From Ancylobacter koreensis (lineage in GTDB: Bacteria > Pseudomonadota > Alphaproteobacteria > Rhizobiales > Xanthobacteraceae), in NCBI RefSeq assembly GCF_023016525.1, contig NZ_JALKCG010000004.1:186001-250000 (forward strand): a stretch of 64,000 nucleotides of DNA, read 5' to 3'. Position 1 is the first letter of the stretch. Each line of letters begins with the position of its first letter. The position numbers and the translations under genes were made by a program. This document shows positions 35,307 to 43,876 of this stretch, in pieces. The notes beneath the pieces are model-generated. The model searched no databases, was not told the DNA's origin, and saw only the letters and a list, made by a program, of their open reading frames with translations.

Positions 35307-36614
35307 GTGAGTGCAAACCCCGGCAGCGACTCGCGAAATCCCCGTATCGCCATCATCGGCGCCGGGCCGGCGGGGCTGGTCGCCGCTGAAGTGCTGGCGC
35401 GCGCCGGCTGCCGGGTCACAATCTACGAGCGGATGGCGTCGCCGGCGCGCAAGCTGCTGATCGCCGGCCGCGGCGGGCTTAACCTCACCCATTCCGAGCC
35501 GCGCCCGTCCTTCCTCGCCCGCTACGGAGCGGCGGCGGACTGGCTGGCGCCCTTCCTCGACGCCTTTCCGCCGGCTCGGCTGCGCGCCTTCGCGGAAGGG
35601 CTCGGCGAGCCGACCTTTGTCGGCTCCTCCGGCCGCGTCTTCCCCCGGAGCTTCAAGGCCTCGCCGCTGCTGCGCGCGTGGCTGGCCCGGCTCGACGCGC
35701 TCGGCGTCACGCTGACGAGCCGCCATCGCTGGCTAGGCTGGACCGACGCCGGCGCGCTGCGCTTCGAGACGCCGGAGGGCGAGCGGCAGGTGACAGCCGA
35801 CGCCGTGCTTATGGCGCTGGGCGGGGCGAGCTGGCCACGCCTCGGCAGCGACGGCGGCTGGGTGGAACTGCTGCGCGCGCAGGGCGTCGAGGTGGCGCCG
35901 CTGCGCCCGGCCAATAGCGGGGTGCGTATCGCGTGGACGGAGTCGTTCCGCACGCGCTTCAAGGGACAGCAGCTCAAGCGCATCGCGCTTGCCGTCGACG
36001 GCGTCACCGTGCGCGGCGAGGCGATGATCGACGGCGAGGGGCTGGAGGGCGGTGCGGTCTATGCGCTCTCCGCCCGGCTGCGCGAGGCCATCGCGCGAGA
36101 GGGGCGGACGACGCTGACCGTCGACCTGCGTCCCGACATGAGCGGCGAGGCGCTGGCCGAACGCCTCGCGAGCACCCGCAAGGGCGAGTCGACCGCCAAC
36201 CGGCTGCGCAAGGCCGGGCTCTCGCCCGTCGCCGCCGGCCTGCTGCGCGAGGCCGGGCCGCTGCCCGGTACGCCGGGGGAACTCGCGCGGCGCATCAAGG
36301 CGGTGGCGCTGACGGCGACCGGCATGGCGCCGCTGGAGCGCGCCATCTCCTCCGCCGGCGGCGTGACGCGCGCGAACATCGACGCCGGGCTGATGCTGAA
36401 GGTGCGGCCGAGCGTCTTCGTCGCCGGCGAGATGGTGGATTGGGAGGCACCGACCGGCGGCTATCTGCTGCAGGCCTGCTTCGCCACCGGCTTCGCCGCC
36501 GCCTGCGGCATGCTGGAACACCTCGGCCTGCCCGCGCCGGAGCGCTGGGAGGGGCCGTGGTCGGCGGCGGATACCGTGTCGGATGGGGAAGGGATGGCGC
36601 GGGACGACGGCTGA
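35307..36614 (+). CDS. HI0933/BaiN-like flavoprotein (TIGR03862-type oxidoreductase)
   Basis: A 435-residue FAD-binding protein with the dinucleotide motif IAIIGAGPAGLVAAEVLARAGCRVTIYER, followed by RKLLIAGRGGLNLTHSE, ALGGASWPRLGSDGGW and the C-terminal GEMVDWEAPTGGYLLQACFATGFAAA. These mark the HI0933-like family of predicted NAD(P)/FAD oxidoreductases. The reaction is unknown. GTG start at 35307; a second GTG at 35232 is in frame but its codons look atypical. Cytosolic and expressed as a single gene. Confidence 0.88.
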   Translation: MSANPGSDSRNPRIAIIGAGPAGLVAAEVLARAGCRVTIYERMASPARKLLIAGRGGLNLTHSEPRPSFLARYGAAADWLAPFLDAFPPARLRAFAEGLGEPTFVGSSGRVFPRSFKASPLLRAWLARLDALGVTLTSRHRWLGWTDAGALRFETPEGERQVTADAVLMALGGASWPRLGSDGGWVELLRAQGVEVAPLRPANSGVRIAWTESFRTRFKGQQLKRIALAVDGVTVRGEAMIDGEGLEGGAVYALSARLREAIAREGRTTLTVDLRPDMSGEALAERLASTRKGESTANRLRKAGLSPVAAGLLREAGPLPGTPGELARRIKAVALTATGMAPLERAISSAGGVTRANIDAGLMLKVRPSVFVAGEMVDWEAPTGGYLLQACFATGFAAACGMLEHLGLPAPERWEGPWSAADTVSDGEGMARDDG

Positions 36615-36767
36615 GGGAGCGCGTGCCGTCGTCCCGCGCGGTTCACGAGACCTGCCGGGAAAACGGCCTCGCGAACGGTTTGCCGAGGAGTGGCGCGGCC
36701 ATGAGATGGTATTCGTGGCTCGCCATCGGCGTTGGCGAGATGAATACGCGCAGTTCAGGCGGTCGAC

Positions 36768-36825
36768 AACGATTATCTTCCGATATTATTACAGTTCTAA
36801 ACTAAATGCGTCAGTTTTTACTTGA
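36768..36825. other. AT-rich patch in the 306-bp gap 36615-36920
   Basis: This interval is far poorer in GC than the window and contains GTTCTAAACTAAA, a perfect Irr-type half-site (TTTAGAA on the other strand) without a second arm. The remaining part of 36615-36920 shows no convincing gene. It may carry the promoter of the small gene at 36921. Confidence 0.35.
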
Positions 36826-36920
36826 GCGTGTCGGCGCGCCGTTGCGGCGTCTTGCACGCCGGGGGCGCCGGGCTTACCTCCTTGTGGGCGGGGCACGCGG
36901 CGCGATGCGCGAGGAGAGCC

Positions 36921-37208
36921 ATGGCACGTCTGTTCTTTCGCCGGGGAGCGGCCGCCGAGGCGGCGCCGGACGCTGCCCGTGAGCTGGCGGCGCGGGCGCG
37001 CGCCCTGCTCGGCGTCGGCGAGGAAACCACCATTTCCATCAGCGAGATCGCCTGTGGCGACCCGGCCTGCGGCGGCGCCGAGACGGTGGTGCTGGTGATG
37101 CGGCCGGGCCGGCGCACCGAGGCGGCCAAGCTCATGAAGCCGCTGGCGACCGTCAGCGAGGCGGAGCTCGCCGAGGCGCTGCAACCGTTGCTTGACGCAA
37201 CGTCATGA
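36921..37208 (+). CDS. Conserved-looking 95-residue protein with a CGDPAC motif
   Basis: A small soluble protein. After a basic start (MARLFFRRG) and an Ala-rich helix comes a compact C-terminal half: TTISISEIACGDPACGGAETVVLVMRPGRRTEAAKLMKPLATVSEAELAEAL. The paired cysteines in ACGDPACGG suggest metal binding or a disulfide. I have seen similar small hypothetical proteins in proteobacteria, but no function is assigned. The ATG at 36921 has a GAGGAG site. It precedes the iron operon by 173 bp. Confidence 0.7.
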   Translation: MARLFFRRGAAAEAAPDAARELAARARALLGVGEETTISISEIACGDPACGGAETVVLVMRPGRRTEAAKLMKPLATVSEAELAEALQPLLDATS

Positions 37209-37279
37209 CCGGGGCCGGTGCTGCCAGTATTGATGCGGATTTACATGAATGCATCTTGGCGAATGAATGATTGCGCAAT

Positions 37280-37298
37280 GTAAAATCATTCTAAAGTA
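37280..37298. promoter_or_regulatory. Irr-box-like sequence upstream of the imelysin operon
   Basis: The minus strand reads TTTAGAATGATTTTAC: one perfect Irr/ICE half (TTTAGAAT) and a degenerate second half. It sits about 90 nt before the imelysin ATG at 37382 in a clearly AT-rich promoter region; a 10-bp palindrome ATTGCGCAAT lies directly before it at 37270-37279. The position and the iron-linked operon support a role as an iron-responsive operator; binding is inferred. Confidence 0.55.
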
Positions 37299-37381
37299 AT
37301 GATGAAGACTTGCGACGTCTTATACCACTGGCGTAGGAGTCTCCCGCTATGAGCCGCTCGGGCGGTGGGAGGAGACAATCC

Positions 37382-38674
37382 ATGCGAGCCAGATCACTGT
37401 TCGCCGGGCCGTTGGCCGCGGCTCTCGTGCTGGGGGCGGGCTTCGCCGCCGCGCCGGCCTTCGCGGAAAGCGCGGCGCCGAAGGTCCGCGACATCGCCGT
37501 GACGTACGCGAACATCGCAGAGGCGATGTATGGCGACAGCCTGTCGACCGCCAAGGCGCTGCAGGCCGCCGTCGACGCGCTGATCGCCGAGCCGACCGAT
37601 GCCAATCTCGACAAGGCCAAGGCCGCCTGGAAGGCGGCCCGCGTGCCCTACCAGCAGACCGAAGGCTTCCGCTTCGGCAACGCCATCGTTGACGAGTGGG
37701 AGGGCCGCGTGAACGCCTGGCCGCTCGACGAGGGGCTGATCGACTACGTGGACAAGAGCTATGGCGATAGCTCGGACGAGAACCCGCTCTACACCGCCAA
37801 CGTGATCGCCAACACCAAGATCCGCGTCGGCAAGAAGACCATCGACGCCACCAAGATCACCCCGAAGCTGCTCGACAGCCTCCAGGAGGCCGGCGGCGTC
37901 GAGTCGAACGTGGCCATCGGCTACCACGCGATCGAATTTTTGCTGTGGGGCCAGGACCTCAACGGCACGGGGCCGGGCGCCGGCAAGCGCCCCGTCACCG
38001 ACTACTCGACCTCGAACTGCACCGGCGGCAATTGCGAGCGCCGCGCCGCCTATCTCAAGGCCGCGACCGACCTTCTGGTCGCCGACCTTGAAGACATGGC
38101 CAAGTGGTGGGGGCCGAAGGGCAAGGCGCGCGCGAACGTGCTGAAGCAGAAGGAGAAGGCCGCGCTCGGCACCATTCTCACCGGCCTCGGCTCGCTCTCC
38201 TATGGCGAGCTGGCGGGCGAGCGCATGAAGCTCGGCCTCATCCTGCACGACCCCGAGGAGGAGCATGACTGCTTCTCCGACAACACCTTCAACTCGCATT
38301 ATTACGACGAGCTGGGCATCGCCTCGATCTACCGCGGCAAGTATGCCCGCGTGGACGGCTCGGTGGTCGAGGGCGCGTCGGTCGCCGCCTATGCCGCCGC
38401 GAAGGCGCCCAAGGCCGCCGAGGAGGCCGAGGCCAAGATCGACGCCGCGCTCGCCGCGCTGAAGGCGATCAAGGACGAGGGCGACAGCGGCAAGCAGGCC
38501 TACGACCAGATGATCGGCGAGGGCAATGCCGAGGGCAACGCGCTGGTGCAGAAGGGCGTCGATTCGCTCGTCGCCCAGACCCGCGCCATCGAAGGCGTGG
38601 TCGCCGCGCTCAAGCTGAAGATCAAGGTCGAGGGCTCGGACAGCCTCGACGATCCCTCCAAGGTCGGCGAGTGA
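37382..38674 (+). CDS. Imelysin-family periplasmic iron-regulated protein (IrpA-like)
   Basis: A 430-residue exported protein with signal peptide MRARSLFAGPLAAALVLGAGFAAAPAFA. The imelysin/M75 domain carries the GxHxxE motif in GYHAIEFLLWGQDL (near residues 180-186), plus YADNTFNSHYYDELGIASIYRG-like segments typical of IrpA. Imelysins are linked to iron acquisition; peptidase activity is disputed. A GGAGGAGA site precedes the ATG. It opens a five-gene operon; the multicopper oxidase starts 8 nt after its stop. Confidence 0.93.
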   Translation: MRARSLFAGPLAAALVLGAGFAAAPAFAESAAPKVRDIAVTYANIAEAMYGDSLSTAKALQAAVDALIAEPTDANLDKAKAAWKAARVPYQQTEGFRFGNAIVDEWEGRVNAWPLDEGLIDYVDKSYGDSSDENPLYTANVIANTKIRVGKKTIDATKITPKLLDSLQEAGGVESNVAIGYHAIEFLLWGQDLNGTGPGAGKRPVTDYSTSNCTGGNCERRAAYLKAATDLLVADLEDMAKWWGPKGKARANVLKQKEKAALGTILTGLGSLSYGELAGERMKLGLILHDPEEEHDCFSDNTFNSHYYDELGIASIYRGKYARVDGSVVEGASVAAYAAAKAPKAAEEAEAKIDAALAALKAIKDEGDSGKQAYDQMIGEGNAEGNALVQKGVDSLVAQTRAIEGVVAALKLKIKVEGSDSLDDPSKVGE

Positions 38675-38681
38675 GACCGAG

Positions 38682-40157
38682 ATGACGAACAGCGGCGCGG
38701 GACTCTCGCGCCGCGCCTTCCTCGGCGCGGGCGCGGCGCTCGGCGGGCTGGTCCTGCTGGGGCCGACCCGTACCGGGCAGGCCCGTGCGGCCGCGCCCTT
38801 CGAGCCGACGCGCACGGTGACGCTGGGCGCCGGCGAGACCGAGCTGAAGCTGCTCGGTCCAGACGGCCCGGCGACCCGCATCCTCGCCTATGACGGGGTG
38901 CCTTTCCAGACGTTGCGCGTGCCGCGCGGCACGCGGCTGAAGGCCGAGTTCGTCAACGGCCTCGACGAGGGCTCGACGCTGCATTTCCACGGCATCCGCA
39001 TGCCGAACGAGTTCGATGGCGTGCCCACGCTGACGCAACCTCTCGTGCAGCCGGGCGGGCGCTTCACCTATCTGCTGCCGCTCGACGACCCCGGCACCTT
39101 CTTCTTCCATCCCCATTGCGACGAGACCGGGCAGGCGGGCAAGGGTCTCGCCGGCGTGCTGGTCGTGGAGGACCCGCGCGATCCCGCTTTCGACGCCGAG
39201 CACGTGCTCTGCCTCAAGGACTGGCGGCTGGCGGAGGATGGCTCCTTCCTGCCGCTCACCGAGCCTGACGGCGCCTCCAAGGCCGGCACTTTCGGCGCCA
39301 CCCGCACGGTGAACGGCGCCGCCTCGGTGGAGCTGACGGCTCCGGCCGGCGGGCATGCGCGCCTGCGCATCCTCAATCTCGATTCGACCCGCATCATGGA
39401 TATCGGCGTCGAAGGGGGTGAGGCGGAGGGCTTCGAAGCCTGGCTCATCGCCGTCGACGGCCACGCGCTGAAGCCCGTGCGGCTCGACGACCTGCCGGAC
39501 GGCATCTGGCGCATGGGCCCGGCCCAGCGCATCGACCTCGACGTGCGCATGCCGGCGGACGGCGGGACGGTGACGGTGGGCGATTATCGCGCCTCCGACA
39601 TCTATCATTTCGCCGCCATCCGCACCGAGGGGCAGGCGGCAAAACCCCGCAAGGGGCCGCTGGCGCTGCCGAAACCCGAGCTGCCGCGCCCGGACATGAA
39701 GAAGGCGGCGCGCTTCTCCTTCACGCTCCAGCAGGCGACCGACGCGGCGGTGAAGAACCTCGCACTGCCGGCCGACGACCCGCTGGCCAAGGCGCTGATC
39801 GACAGCCTGTGCGTCGGCTCGACGACCTATTGGGGGATCGACGCCGAATCCTGGCCGGCGGGCAACCGGCGGAACCTTCCCCCGCCGCTGGCCCGCATGA
39901 CGACCGGCCGCTCCTGTCGCGTCGAGATCAGGAACGAGACGCGCTTTCCCCATCCCGTGCACCTGCACGGCCACGCCTTCGAGGTGGTGAGTTCGAGCCT
40001 CGACCGCCTGCCGCGCCATTTCGCCGACACGGTGCTGGTCCAGCCGGGCGAGGCGGTCGAGATCGCCTTCGTCGCGGCGCCCGGCGACTGGGCGTTCCAC
40101 TGCCACATCCTGGAGCATATGGAGACCGGGATGATGGGCTGGTTCCGGATCGTGTGA
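38682..40157 (+). CDS. Tat-exported multicopper oxidase, possible ferroxidase
   Basis: A 491-residue periplasmic blue-copper oxidase. A Tat signal (SRRAFLGAGAALGGLVLLG) is followed by three cupredoxin domains. All four copper motifs are present: TLHFHGIRM (about residue 100), FFFHPHCDETG (about 143), HPVHLHGHAFEV (about 423) and WAFHCHILEHMETGM (about 473), so type 1 and type 2/3 sites look intact. Its place between two iron-linked genes suggests oxidation of ferrous iron, but cuprous-oxidase or laccase activity cannot be excluded. It starts 8 nt after the imelysin gene. Confidence 0.92.
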   Translation: MTNSGAGLSRRAFLGAGAALGGLVLLGPTRTGQARAAAPFEPTRTVTLGAGETELKLLGPDGPATRILAYDGVPFQTLRVPRGTRLKAEFVNGLDEGSTLHFHGIRMPNEFDGVPTLTQPLVQPGGRFTYLLPLDDPGTFFFHPHCDETGQAGKGLAGVLVVEDPRDPAFDAEHVLCLKDWRLAEDGSFLPLTEPDGASKAGTFGATRTVNGAASVELTAPAGGHARLRILNLDSTRIMDIGVEGGEAEGFEAWLIAVDGHALKPVRLDDLPDGIWRMGPAQRIDLDVRMPADGGTVTVGDYRASDIYHFAAIRTEGQAAKPRKGPLALPKPELPRPDMKKAARFSFTLQQATDAAVKNLALPADDPLAKALIDSLCVGSTTYWGIDAESWPAGNRRNLPPPLARMTTGRSCRVEIRNETRFPHPVHLHGHAFEVVSSSLDRLPRHFADTVLVQPGEAVEIAFVAAPGDWAFHCHILEHMETGMMGWFRIV

Positions 40158-40210
40158 TGGAACAGGGCTCCGCTTCCGCTCGCCGCCCGCGCGCCGCGCA
40201 GAAAGCGGGA

Positions 40211-40393
40211 TCCGGCCGAAGGGTTTCTCCTGGGTCCCGGATCGGCGCTGCGCTGCGCGCGGCTTGTCCGGGAAACAGCCGCCCGGGGCGGATCGGCGTC
40301 ACGCCGCGTGACGATCAGCCGGGTAACTCACTCGTGTCCCGGACAAGCGGAGGCGAAGCCGGAGCGCCGATCCGGGACCCAGCGAAAACGCCG
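40211..40393. repeat. Dispersed palindromic repeat (family B) between multicopper oxidase and di-haem genes
   Basis: It begins GAAGGGTTTCTCCTGGGTCC and ends GATCCGGGACCCAGCGAAAA, forming inverted arms, with CTTGTCCGGGAAACAG and TGTCCCGGACAAGCGG inside. The same motifs occur at 8929-9038 and 29750-29932. It runs up to the signal-peptide region of the di-haem gene and blurs that gene's start. Confidence 0.8.
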
Positions 40394-41614
40394 CGCAGCG
40401 GAATCGTCTCCTCCCTGACGAAGGTCGTGGCGCTGTGCGTTCTGCTCGCGCCTGTCCCGGCGCTCGCCGAGGATGCGCGTCTCGACGCCGCCATCGGCAA
40501 GGCGCTGTTCGAGCGGCCCTGGGTGCCGGCGCCGAGTTCGACCCGTGCCAATGACGGGTTGGGGCCGCTGTTCGACGCCCGCTCCTGCTCGGCTTGCCAT
40601 CCCGGCGGGGCCGGGCGCGGCGCGACCGCGCTCGATGGCGCAGGCCGGCCGGACGGGCTCGGCCTGGTGCTCTCGCTGTTCCGCGCGGACGGCACGGGCG
40701 ATCCGGTTTATGGCCAGCGGCTGGAGACGATGACGCTGCCCGGCGTGCCGGCGGAAGGCACCTTCGCGGTCGGTATCGAAAAGGGACGGCGCTTTCCCCG
40801 CATTGAGGCGCCGGGCTATGGCCCGCTCGACCCCGCCACCCGCGTCTCGCTGCGCGCGGCGCCCGATTTGCGCGGGCGCGGCAAGCTGGAACTGGTGGAC
40901 GACGCGGCGATCCTCGCGCTCGAAGACCCCGACGACCGCGACAATGACGGCGTGCGCGGCCGGGCCCGCCGCTTCGCCACGCCCGAGGGCGGGTCGCGCG
41001 TCGGGCGCTTCGGCTGGAAGGCGAGCCATCCCACTTTGGCCGGGCAGGCTTCCGAGGCCTTCGCGCTCGACCTCGGCCTGTCGACGCTGTTGCGCATGGA
41101 GCCGTGGGGCGATTGTACGCAGGCGCAGACCGCCTGCCGCAACGCCCCGCACGGGCGCGATGCCGAAGGCGAGCCGGAGATCGGCGACGCCATCGTCTCG
41201 CGTATCGTCGCTTATCTCAGTGGTCTTAAGGTGCCGGCGGGCGTCGACGATGCGGCCGGCGCGCGGCTTTTCGCCTCGACCGGCTGCGCCGCCTGCCACC
41301 GTCCCTTCCTGCCGACGCGCGGGGGCGGGAAGGTCGCGCTCTATACCGACGTGCTGCTGCACGAGATGGGCGAAGGCCTCGCCGATCCCGCCGGCGTGCC
41401 CGGTGCCGCGGCCGGGGAATGGCGCACGGCGCCGTTGGCCGGCGTCTCCGCCGCGCTGGCGCATGGCGCCGGGCTGCTGCACGATGGCCGCGCCGCCGAT
41501 GTCGCCGAGGCCGTGCGATGGCACGGCGGCGAGGCGGCGGGCGCCCGCGCGCGCTTCGAGGCGCTGGATGTGCGCCAGCGCCGGGCGCTGATCGACTATG
41601 TGTCTTCCCTTTAG
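40334..41614 (+). CDS. Di-haem oxidoreductase (DUF1111 family)
   Basis: A c-type cytochrome-like periplasmic protein with two haem-attachment motifs, CSACH and CAACH, and the family pattern GLGPLFDARSCSACHPGGAGRG, FGWKASHPTLAGQASEAFALDLG and RTAPLAGVSAALAHGAGLLHDGRA. A signal peptide core, VVALCVLLAPVPALA, precedes the mature part at about 40472. The start is uncertain: GTG 40334 (used here) lies in a repeat, GTG 40427 gives a very short signal, and ATG 40157 overlaps the oxidase stop (TGATG) but adds about 90 residues. DUF1111 proteins commonly accompany imelysins. Electron transfer for iron chemistry is inferred. Confidence 0.85.
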   Translation: MSRTSGGEAGAPIRDPAKTPRSGIVSSLTKVVALCVLLAPVPALAEDARLDAAIGKALFERPWVPAPSSTRANDGLGPLFDARSCSACHPGGAGRGATALDGAGRPDGLGLVLSLFRADGTGDPVYGQRLETMTLPGVPAEGTFAVGIEKGRRFPRIEAPGYGPLDPATRVSLRAAPDLRGRGKLELVDDAAILALEDPDDRDNDGVRGRARRFATPEGGSRVGRFGWKASHPTLAGQASEAFALDLGLSTLLRMEPWGDCTQAQTACRNAPHGRDAEGEPEIGDAIVSRIVAYLSGLKVPAGVDDAAGARLFASTGCAACHRPFLPTRGGGKVALYTDVLLHEMGEGLADPAGVPGAAAGEWRTAPLAGVSAALAHGAGLLHDGRAADVAEAVRWHGGEAAGARARFEALDVRQRRALIDYVSSL

Positions 41615-41627
41615 AGCGAGAGCCAAG

Positions 41628-42752
41628 ATGAACCGATCCCCCTTCGCGCTGGCGCTGGCGCTGGCGAGCCAGATCGGGCAGGCGGCCCAGGGCGTGCCGG
41701 CGATCGCCGCCGCCACCGCCCTCGTCTCCGGCCTGCTCGTCTCGCGCGCCGACGCGGCGGCGCTCTCCGCTCCGCAGGTGGTGGAGGACTGGCTGCTGCC
41801 GCGCTACGACACGCTGCTGGCGAGCGCGAAGGCACAGCAGGCGGCGTGGGAAGCCTTCGACAAGGCGCCTTCCGCCGAAGGCGTGAAGGAGCTGAAGGCA
41901 CGCTTCGCCGCCGTTTCCGACGCCTGGGCCTCGGTCGAGTTCATCACCTTCGGCCCGGTCATGCTGTCGCTGCGGCCCGACCGCTTCAACCTGTTCCCGG
42001 AGCGGCGCAACGCGGTGGGTCGCTCCGTCACCGAGATCATCGGCGATGCCACGGATGAGCGGCTCAAGCCGGAGCGCTTCTTCCGCCTGAGCGCCGCCGT
42101 GCAGGGCCTGCCGGCCATGGAACGCCTGCTCTTTGACGAGGGTGCCGATGCCGCGCTGCTGTCAGGGCCGGAAGCTGCCCGCCGGCAGGCGCTCGGCCTC
42201 GCCGTCGCCGCCAACCTCGCCAACATCGCAGGGGAAATACGCGAGGGCTGGGGCGACCGCACGCAGGGCCTGCTGGCGCAGCTCCTCGCCGGCAAGTCCG
42301 ATCCCGTCTTCTTCCCCGAGCCGAACGCGCTGCTGAGCCAGATCGTCACCGACCTTGCCGGCGCCTATCAGCGCGTCGTCGATCAGCGCCTGCTCGTCGT
42401 GCTCGGCAAGAGTGCCGACGAGGCCAAGCCCCTGCTTTCCGACCGCCGGCGCAGCGGCCTCGCCAAGGAGGCCATCGTCGCCATCATCACCAGCGCCGGC
42501 TCGCTGGCCGATACGCTGGCGCAGGGGCTTCCCGCCGCCGACCGGGCGGGCCTGACGACGACGCTCCAGGGCGCCGCCAAGGCGGCTGCCGGGCTGCCGG
42601 AGGATATCGGGCAGGCGGCGACCACCGCGCAGGGCCGCAAGACGCTGGAGGCTGCCATGGCGGCGTTCAAGGCGGCGCAGGCGGGGATTGCCAAGCCGCT
42701 TGCTTCCGGCCTCGGCGTGGCGCTCGGCTTCAACGCGCTGGACGGCGACTGA
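41628..42752 (+). CDS. Second imelysin-family protein
   Basis: A 374-residue exported protein; the signal sequence spans the first 35-45 residues and contains two hydrophobic parts. The fold pattern is imelysin-like (AWASVEFITFGPVMLSLRPDRFNLFPERRNAV; LPAMERLLFDEG), but the GxHxxE motif of the first imelysin is absent, the corresponding site reading GLPAMERLLF. It therefore probably binds differently or is non-catalytic. It lies 13 nt after the di-haem gene and 11 nt before the DUF1513 gene, within the iron operon. Confidence 0.87.
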   Translation: MNRSPFALALALASQIGQAAQGVPAIAAATALVSGLLVSRADAAALSAPQVVEDWLLPRYDTLLASAKAQQAAWEAFDKAPSAEGVKELKARFAAVSDAWASVEFITFGPVMLSLRPDRFNLFPERRNAVGRSVTEIIGDATDERLKPERFFRLSAAVQGLPAMERLLFDEGADAALLSGPEAARRQALGLAVAANLANIAGEIREGWGDRTQGLLAQLLAGKSDPVFFPEPNALLSQIVTDLAGAYQRVVDQRLLVVLGKSADEAKPLLSDRRRSGLAKEAIVAIITSAGSLADTLAQGLPAADRAGLTTTLQGAAKAAAGLPEDIGQAATTAQGRKTLEAAMAAFKAAQAGIAKPLASGLGVALGFNALDGD

Positions 42753-42763
42753 GGGAGGCCGCG

Positions 42764-43876
42764 ATGGGCATTCTCGATCTCACGCGGCGCTCGCTGGCCG
42801 GCACCTTGGGCGCGCTGGTCGCGGCTCCGCGCGTCTTCTTCGCCAGCGGCGCGGCCCATGCGCGCGACCATCTGCTCGACGCCGAATGGCTGGCGACGGC
42901 CGGGGTCGGCGAGGGCTTCGCGCCTGTGGTGCTGTCGCCCGACTTCGCCGCGACGCCGGTGGGCGCCGGCACGCAGCGGCTGCACTGGGTGGAGCCGAGC
43001 CCCGACGGGCGCACCGCCGTCGCCGTGGCGCGCCGGCCCGGCACCACCGCCGTGCTGTTCGACCGCCGCGCCGGCTCCGTGCTCGCCAGCTTCGAGCCGG
43101 GCGAGGGGCGGGTGTTCTCCGGCCATGGCCGCTTCATCGAGGGCGGGCGCCGTTTCCTCGCCGTCGAGATCGACCGAGACACCGGCGCCGGCATGGTGAC
43201 GCGGCGGGTGGTGGAGGCAGGTTTCGCCATCGAGGCGGAATGGGCCTCGTCGGGCATCGGCCCGCACGACATGCTTCCGGCAGGCGGCACGCTGGTCGTC
43301 GCCAATGGCGGCGTCGAGCCGCACACGCCCGAGGCGGTGGGCGCGGAGATCGCCGGCGCCAGCGTCGCCCGGCTCGATCCGGTGAGCGGCGCGGTGCGTT
43401 CGGTGGCAGAACTCAGCGAGGACCTGTCCTCGCTCTCGCTGCGCCATCTCACCTCGGGCGCCGACGGCTTCACCGTGGTGGCGGCGCAGGACCTGCTGGC
43501 CGACGGCATCGCCCGGCCGCTGCTCTATGCGGTGGACGGCGAGGGGCTGCGCGCCTTCGACGCGCCGGACGAGGAATGGCGCGGCCTGCGCACCTATGTC
43601 GGCTCGGTCTGCCTCGATGCCTCCGGCGCCTATGTGGCGGCGGCCTCGCCGCGCGGCAACCGGGTGGCGCTGTGGCGGCGCGACGGGCGATTCCTTGGCT
43701 CGCTGACGCTGGTCGACGGCTGCGGCCTCGCCCCGACCCGCGAGGCGGGGCAGTTCCTCGCCACCAGCGGGCTCGGCGAGACGGTGCTGATCGCCACCGA
43801 CGGGGAGGGCGTCGGCGTCGTCGCCCGCCGTTCCGGCGGGCCGCGCTTCGACAATCACGCGGTGCTAGTGGCCTGA
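42764..43876 (+). CDS. DUF1513 beta-propeller-like protein, Tat/Sec-exported
   Basis: A 370-residue protein with an N-terminal twin-arginine-type leader (LTRRSLAGTLGALVAAPRVFFASGAAHA) and repeated strands typical of DUF1513: GVEPHTPEA, SSGIGPHDMLPAGGTLVVANGG and GSVCLDASGAYVAAASPRGNRVALW. DUF1513 genes are regular partners of imelysin and DUF1111 genes in other proteobacteria. Function is unknown; it is likely periplasmic. It is the last gene of the iron operon and no terminator is obvious after it. Confidence 0.87.
   Translation: MGILDLTRRSLAGTLGALVAAPRVFFASGAAHARDHLLDAEWLATAGVGEGFAPVVLSPDFAATPVGAGTQRLHWVEPSPDGRTAVAVARRPGTTAVLFDRRAGSVLASFEPGEGRVFSGHGRFIEGGRRFLAVEIDRDTGAGMVTRRVVEAGFAIEAEWASSGIGPHDMLPAGGTLVVANGGVEPHTPEAVGAEIAGASVARLDPVSGAVRSVAELSEDLSSLSLRHLTSGADGFTVVAAQDLLADGIARPLLYAVDGEGLRAFDAPDEEWRGLRTYVGSVCLDASGAYVAAASPRGNRVALWRRDGRFLGSLTLVDGCGLAPTREAGQFLATSGLGETVLIATDGEGVGVVARRSGGPRFDNHAVLVA

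Noticed and set aside
36583..36825. Possible 80-residue gene in the gap after the flavoprotein
   Set aside because: It overlaps the flavoprotein end, has no ribosome-binding site, and its last third is translated from an AT-rich promoter-like stretch.
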